63,102 nucleotides of DNA, from the NCBI GenBank assembly GCA_002070095.1, contig MWCR01000009.1, positions 1 to 63,102 of the forward strand, read 5' to 3'. Positions within the stretch are counted from its first letter, which is position 1. The number at the start of each line of letters is the position of its first letter. Source of the stretch: Parcubacteria group bacterium ADurb.Bin192. GTDB lineage: Bacteria > Patescibacteriota > Patescibacteriia > 2-12-FULL-60-25. A program made the position numbers and the translations under genes. Of this stretch, positions 59,852-63,102 are shown one piece after another. The notes under the pieces are model-generated. The model was not told the origin of the DNA. It did not search any database and was given only the letters and a program-made list of their open reading frames with translations.

Positions 59852-60226
59852 TTATTGTGTCTGGCCGTTCAAACTGTTCGTGATGGTTTGTTGAACATCG
59901 ACGCCGTACATTTTTAACCCTGTCAAAACAAATTGCTTGATCAGCATGAGGGTTAAAACAAAAGCGACGATGATGATCACTTCTTTGATGGGCGGATTCA
60001 GTTTTGAGAGAACAGGAAATTTTTGGTTTAAATAATGATCAAATTTTTTGTATAGTTTACCTTTGAGTAAAATGAGCAATAAAAAAAGCAGGCCTATCAA
60101 AGCAATGGTCGGCCAGGGGAGTCCCAGCTGATACAAGACAATCAGCAAAAGCCCGACTGTCAGAATTTGAAAGTATTTTCTCCAGCTGGATATTTTTGAT
60201 GGCGGGTCGTGGCTTATTTGGTTCAT
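59852..60226 (-). CDS. Small membrane protein of unknown function
   Basis: I do not recognise this 124-aa protein. It has two closely spaced spans (about 22-55) after a short polar start and a third near residues 83-105. The gap to the upstream Cys protein gene is 15 bases, so they are co-transcribed. Confidence 0.6.
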   Translation of the reverse strand: MNQISHDPPSKISSWRKYFQILTVGLLLIVLYQLGLPWPTIALIGLLFLLLILLKGKLYKKFDHYLNQKFPVLSKLNPPIKEVIIIVAFVLTLMLIKQFVLTGLKMYGVDVQQTITNSLNGQTQ

Positions 60227-60241
60227 GCGGCGGTTGATTGT

Positions 60242-60604
60242 TTATAGTATTTTACCAATGGCGATTTGGGCGGGTGTGCAATCGGTTTTGCCCTGCCTGT
60301 TTCGCGCCCGGCTTCTAAGATTTTCCAAATCCAGTTCAGCTTTATCATAAGATATCTCGCCCACGGTCTGATTGGTTTTGGCGGCATAGCGCACCACCAC
60401 TCGTTCTCCCTCAAGTTCCTTGTCCGGCAAGCCAAAGATGCCGGGCTGTACGTGGCTTGAGCAGGAATAAACGTCCATTTTTTGAGTTGTACCTTGCTCG
60501 GTAAAGGTTGTTGATCCTTCAAGCTGGCAGGCCTGGCACGGATGTTCCCAGTACCCGGTTTTTTCTTTGTTTTCCGGCGCTTTTTGGCTTTCAAATTTCT
60601 CCAT
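60242..60604 (-). CDS. Small Cys-rich protein of unknown function
   Basis: I do not recognise this 120-aa soluble protein. It has a CQAC motif (about residues 23-26) and a CSSH pair about 25 residues on, possibly a metal site, then LPDKELEGERVVVRYAAK strands and a C-terminal helix with another Cys. The longer overlapping frame 60223-60618 is very Lys/Arg/Pro-rich and looks like a shadow. Confidence 0.55.
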   Translation of the reverse strand: MEKFESQKAPENKEKTGYWEHPCQACQLEGSTTFTEQGTTQKMDVYSCSSHVQPGIFGLPDKELEGERVVVRYAAKTNQTVGEISYDKAELDLENLRSRARNRQGKTDCTPAQIAIGKIL

Positions 60605-60746
60605 ATTTTTTTAAGCAAAAATAATAGTCATCGGTTATATTATTACTCATTTTCGGCTTTTCGCCTATGTATTTGTTATTTAAAGCAAAAAAAGTAGAAT
60701 TTTCATCATTAAAGTCAGCTCATATGTTTTTTTTGCGAGCCTTAAA

Positions 60747-61079
60747 TCAAATAAAGTCATGCTGTATGAATTTATCATCAACAGCTACGCGCATATTATT
60801 GTTTAAAAAAGATTTAAGATAGATTTTTATTTTTCGGCCGTTGGATTCTAGTTCAGCCAGCGGTTTCCTTGGGTTAAGATGAAGCAGCTTTTTTTCTTCC
60901 AAAATAAGTTGGTTGTTTTTGTAAAGAAAAAAACCCTGTCTCCAGCTGTTAACTGCCTCGTAGAGGTCGTGATCTATTTCGAATTCCCAAATATCCTGCG
61001 AGTCTTCTCCTTTGAAATAATTATAAAAATCCATGAATCCCGGTTTTTTTGTTCGTCTGATCATATTATTTGAAGTCAT
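60747..61079 (-). CDS. Small protein of unknown function
   Basis: I do not recognise this roughly 110-aa protein. It is polar, with alternating strand-like stretches: YEAVNSWRQGFFLYKNNQLI and GRKIKIYLKSFLNNNMRV. An ATG at 61103 would add eight residues. It lies between two unknown genes on the same strand. Confidence 0.5.
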   Translation of the reverse strand: MTSNNMIRRTKKPGFMDFYNYFKGEDSQDIWEFEIDHDLYEAVNSWRQGFFLYKNNQLILEEKKLLHLNPRKPLAELESNGRKIKIYLKSFLNNNMRVAVDDKFIQHDFI

Positions 61080-61136
61080 AGGTGGATTTATAAAGTATAA
61101 CACCTGCCATGACCATGAGAAGATTGGCGCTCCGGT

Positions 61137-62690
61137 TTACTTTTGCGCGCTCCAGCCATAAGAAGCAAAGGTGACGCCCATCATGGTAAATTTCATGGTT
61201 CCGCTGATTGTAACGTTGTTGCCGTTGGCGGCGGCCCTGCCTTTGAATGTGCAATATACTGTGGCGCCGCTATCTTTCATGGTTACGGAGAAATTAACGT
61301 TATTGCCCGCTAAACTGGCTTCACCGGTATAGCCGTTTACATTCACCGTGCCGGTACCGCTTTCATTCAGCTGTAAGGTGACAGGCATGCTGTCCGGAGT
61401 TTCCACATCCTCTTCGACGTGCTGCAAGATGGCGCTTCCGCTATAAGTGCCGGCCATGGTTTGTGTCGTGATGGAGCCGGTGTTTGTTTCCGTCAACTGT
61501 TCAACATCGGAGGATTCAGCTTCCGGTGATTTTAGTTCCTCATTCGCTTTTGCGGGGTCTTTTGTTTCTTCCAAAACCGCTTTTTCTTCAACCAAATTTT
61601 CTTTCGGTTCATTGTCTTTGGTTTGGTTTGATAAAAAATCCATTATTTCGGTTTGAGTCATGGGTTCGGGTTTTTTATTGAGACTTTTCAGCCAGTCTTC
61701 AACTTCGGCTTTCTCCATTTCCGCGACGGTTACCGTGCCCGGGTATTTGGTTTTGCGTATAACTTGAAAAGATCTGTGGGATTCGAAATTTGTCAGATCC
61801 ACGCCCACGACTTTTCCTTCCTGGGCCGATTCTCTGAATTGTTCCAGGCCAATAAAGACCGCGTCAATTTTGCCATACGCTGTGCCGAGGTTGCTGGGAA
61901 TGTTGGTTATGCTTAAAACGCTGGCCACGGGTTCGGTAACGGTTCTGATATCTTTTACGAAAGAGGAGACCTTGTTTTTGTCGCCCAGCGCTATTTGAGC
62001 TCCGTCTTCGGTTATTTCAAGCGCCAAATCGGCTCCGGCTACCACCACGGTCACTTGGGTCAGGGTGCCGGCCGCGGCCAAGCCGGCGGCGCCCCCTGTC
62101 AACACCACTCCGCCCACGAAACCGGCCACTTTGCACCCGTCTTTGACCACTATGGCCGTATTTTCCAGATTTTCAAACGCGTCTCCCTCTTCGGTAAAAA
62201 CTTCAGAGCTCATTTCGGCTTGAGCCTGATCCAAAATAACTTGAGCCCTTTTGGCATCCACGCCCAAATGTTTGGCCAAGGTGGCTATACCTTTGAATTT
62301 TGGCGCTTTATCGTAAATGGCCGTGACTTCTTTGGCGGAATAAGCTTGGGCCGCTTTGATAAATTGAAAATCAATTGAAGCCACTTCAGTGGTTTTGGAG
62401 GCCGAGCTTTCCAGTGCCTGCGATTCATCGGCCAGCTTTTCCCAGTCCTGGACCAGCATCGTCATAGCTTCATCCCAAGCCGAATATTCGGCGTATTCCT
62501 CGGCCTTGACTAAAATATCATCAGTTCGGACGCGCAATAAGAGATACTTTTTAGACAAGTTATAAGTTTCCTGCAAGATTTTTTCCTCGTGACTCAAGCT
62601 GTCAGTTGTGTTTTGTTTCAATAAAAACCAAGTCCCGATGATCAGCGGTACGAGCAGTGCTCCGGCTAAAATAATGGATGTTTTTTTCAT
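61137..62690 (-). CDS. Large membrane-anchored protein of unknown function
   Basis: I do not recognise this 517-aa protein. It starts with an uncleaved anchor or signal (IILAGALLVPLIIGTWFLL). The N-terminal helical region (about 35-190) is followed by a Gly/Ala-rich hydrophobic hairpin (AGFVGGVVLTGGAAGLAAAG) that could insert in a membrane. After an acidic Glu/Lys linker (about 345-410) comes a beta-rich C-terminal domain of about 105 residues with SGSAILQHVEED and GTVNVNGYTGEASLAG. This layout suggests an exported protein with a lipocalin-like or calycin-like end domain. Confidence 0.6.
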   Translation of the reverse strand: MKKTSIILAGALLVPLIIGTWFLLKQNTTDSLSHEEKILQETYNLSKKYLLLRVRTDDILVKAEEYAEYSAWDEAMTMLVQDWEKLADESQALESSASKTTEVASIDFQFIKAAQAYSAKEVTAIYDKAPKFKGIATLAKHLGVDAKRAQVILDQAQAEMSSEVFTEEGDAFENLENTAIVVKDGCKVAGFVGGVVLTGGAAGLAAAGTLTQVTVVVAGADLALEITEDGAQIALGDKNKVSSFVKDIRTVTEPVASVLSITNIPSNLGTAYGKIDAVFIGLEQFRESAQEGKVVGVDLTNFESHRSFQVIRKTKYPGTVTVAEMEKAEVEDWLKSLNKKPEPMTQTEIMDFLSNQTKDNEPKENLVEEKAVLEETKDPAKANEELKSPEAESSDVEQLTETNTGSITTQTMAGTYSGSAILQHVEEDVETPDSMPVTLQLNESGTGTVNVNGYTGEASLAGNNVNFSVTMKDSGATVYCTFKGRAAANGNNVTISGTMKFTMMGVTFASYGWSAQK

Positions 62691-63054
62691 ATTTGGATAA
62701 GTGTAAAAAATACAATAATGTGGTTTTAGCGTAATTATTTTGGATTATTGAATTTTTGTCTAAAAAAGGTCTCAATCGAAACACCGCTTGGGATGTTCAT
62801 TTCATGGGCGAGTTTGTGACATTCCGCGCATTATACGAAGTGTCCTGAACCAAGTTTACTTGGTGAAGGGCGTTTCGGATAGGCGCTGTTGGACGAAGCC
62901 GCGATGCTGGGCGAGCGTAGCGAGCCGAAGTAGAGCGGCAAGGACGACGGCGACGTAAGGCGCGGCACATTGGCCTAAGGCTCGGTCCGCAGGATTGCGC
63001 AGCGAGCGAAGCGAAGCGGTTTAGGCCAACGTTTCGGGCTATTTGAAGTTTGAC
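62691..63054. other. GC-rich inverted-repeat region, no clear gene
   Basis: It contains a small hairpin CCAAG-TTTA-CTTGG (near 62850), words such as GCGAGCGTAGCGAGCC and GCAGCGAGCGAAGCG, and inverted arms TTGGCCTAA (62971-62979) and TTAGGCCAA (63021-63029) enclosing about 41 bases. No long frame fits a gene, and the style differs from the other repeat islands. Confidence 0.5.
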
Positions 63055-63102
63055 TTATTTTTTCCTTTTTAAAAAATCATCTTCTTTCAATTTAGCTTGG
63101 CG
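63055..63102 (-). CDS. Possible C-terminal end of a gene running in from the right
   Basis: On the minus strand the frame reads RQAKLKEDDFLKRKK and then stops (TAA, 63055-63057). The basic, charged tail is protein-like, but only 15 codons are in the window, so it may be chance. Confidence 0.3.
   Translation of the reverse strand, partial: RQAKLKEDDFLKRKK

Noticed and set aside
60223-60618. A 131-codon minus-strand frame overlapping the Cys-rich small gene
   Set aside because: It is rich in Lys, Arg and Pro without domain features. The alternative frame has a more balanced composition and better spacing to its neighbour.

Overview
This is a bacterial chromosome segment, most likely from a Candidate Phyla Radiation (Patescibacteria) organism. 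The grounds are gene content and style, and I cannot prove the lineage. The window holds a compact type IV pilus locus with a secreted GWxS-repeat protein in front of pilM, a DUF2304 protein next to surface-sugar glycosyltransferases, MurJ and a MurE-like ligase, a VKOR-DsbA fusion, many short lineage-specific membrane or lipoproteins, and many starts with a -10 box placed just upstream of the ATG. TGA is used as a normal stop (for example era, rlmD and the kinase-like gene), so the UGA=Gly code of Gracilibacteria/Absconditabacteria does not apply.

Layout. 1-1111: repeat-rich DNA around a DUF2304 gene. 1112-7216: surface polysaccharide and lipid block (GT2, two GT4, a polytopic membrane protein, a CDP-alcohol phosphatidyltransferase). 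7250-8020: a compositionally odd lipoprotein gene. 8168-11350: MurE-like ligase, PH-domain membrane protein, FtsB/DivIC-like protein, SurA-N-like protein, then tRNA-Thr. 11556-15280: RlpA-like protein, ftsE, ftsX and two unknown coupled genes. 15245-18173: zur-znuA-znuC-znuB zinc operon on the minus strand with a perfect palindrome inside a consensus promoter. 18224-24263: tRNA-Gln, an Smr protein, a promoter-small ORF-terminator unit, secreted nuclease, VKOR-DsbA fusion, kinase-like protein, leucyl aminopeptidase, glutaredoxin and a small Cys/Lys-rich membrane protein. 24330-26455: peroxide/superoxide operon (perR-like, bcp, sod, ahpC-like) with a palindromic operator touching the regulator's start codon. 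26513-30644: lipoprotein, era, a large repeat island, rlmD. 30645-41660: second repeat island, an odd orphan gene, TrmH-type methyltransferase, duplicated GT2 pair, murJ, a FecR-domain lipoprotein, lepA, a 32-aa membrane peptide, recJ and an RNase H gene. 41683-55262: type IV pilus locus (surface protein, pilM, pilN, pilO, PilP-like, pilB, response regulator, pilC, major pilin, minor pilin, pilD, four more minor pilins). 55267-62690: minus-strand membrane genes (P-type ATPase, AI-2E family, DedA family, small unknowns, a large anchored unknown). 62691-63102: a GC-rich inverted-repeat stretch and perhaps the end of another gene.

How the parts fit. The window codes for envelope building and division (MurE-like, MurJ, FtsB-like, FtsEX, RlpA-like), surface sugars, disulfide formation outside the membrane (VKOR-DsbA), a complete pilus assembly set without a visible pilT, zinc import under Zur control, and a compact oxygen-defence operon. 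The last two, with VKOR, suggest a cell that meets oxygen and zinc limitation.

The non-coding DNA is notable. Several unrelated short palindromic repeat families are piled together in four islands. A heptamer repeat (CATGTAR) recurs in three arrays. AT-rich inverted-repeat elements sit in front of several genes. About ten genes look leaderless. All calls come from reading the sequence; no database search was run.
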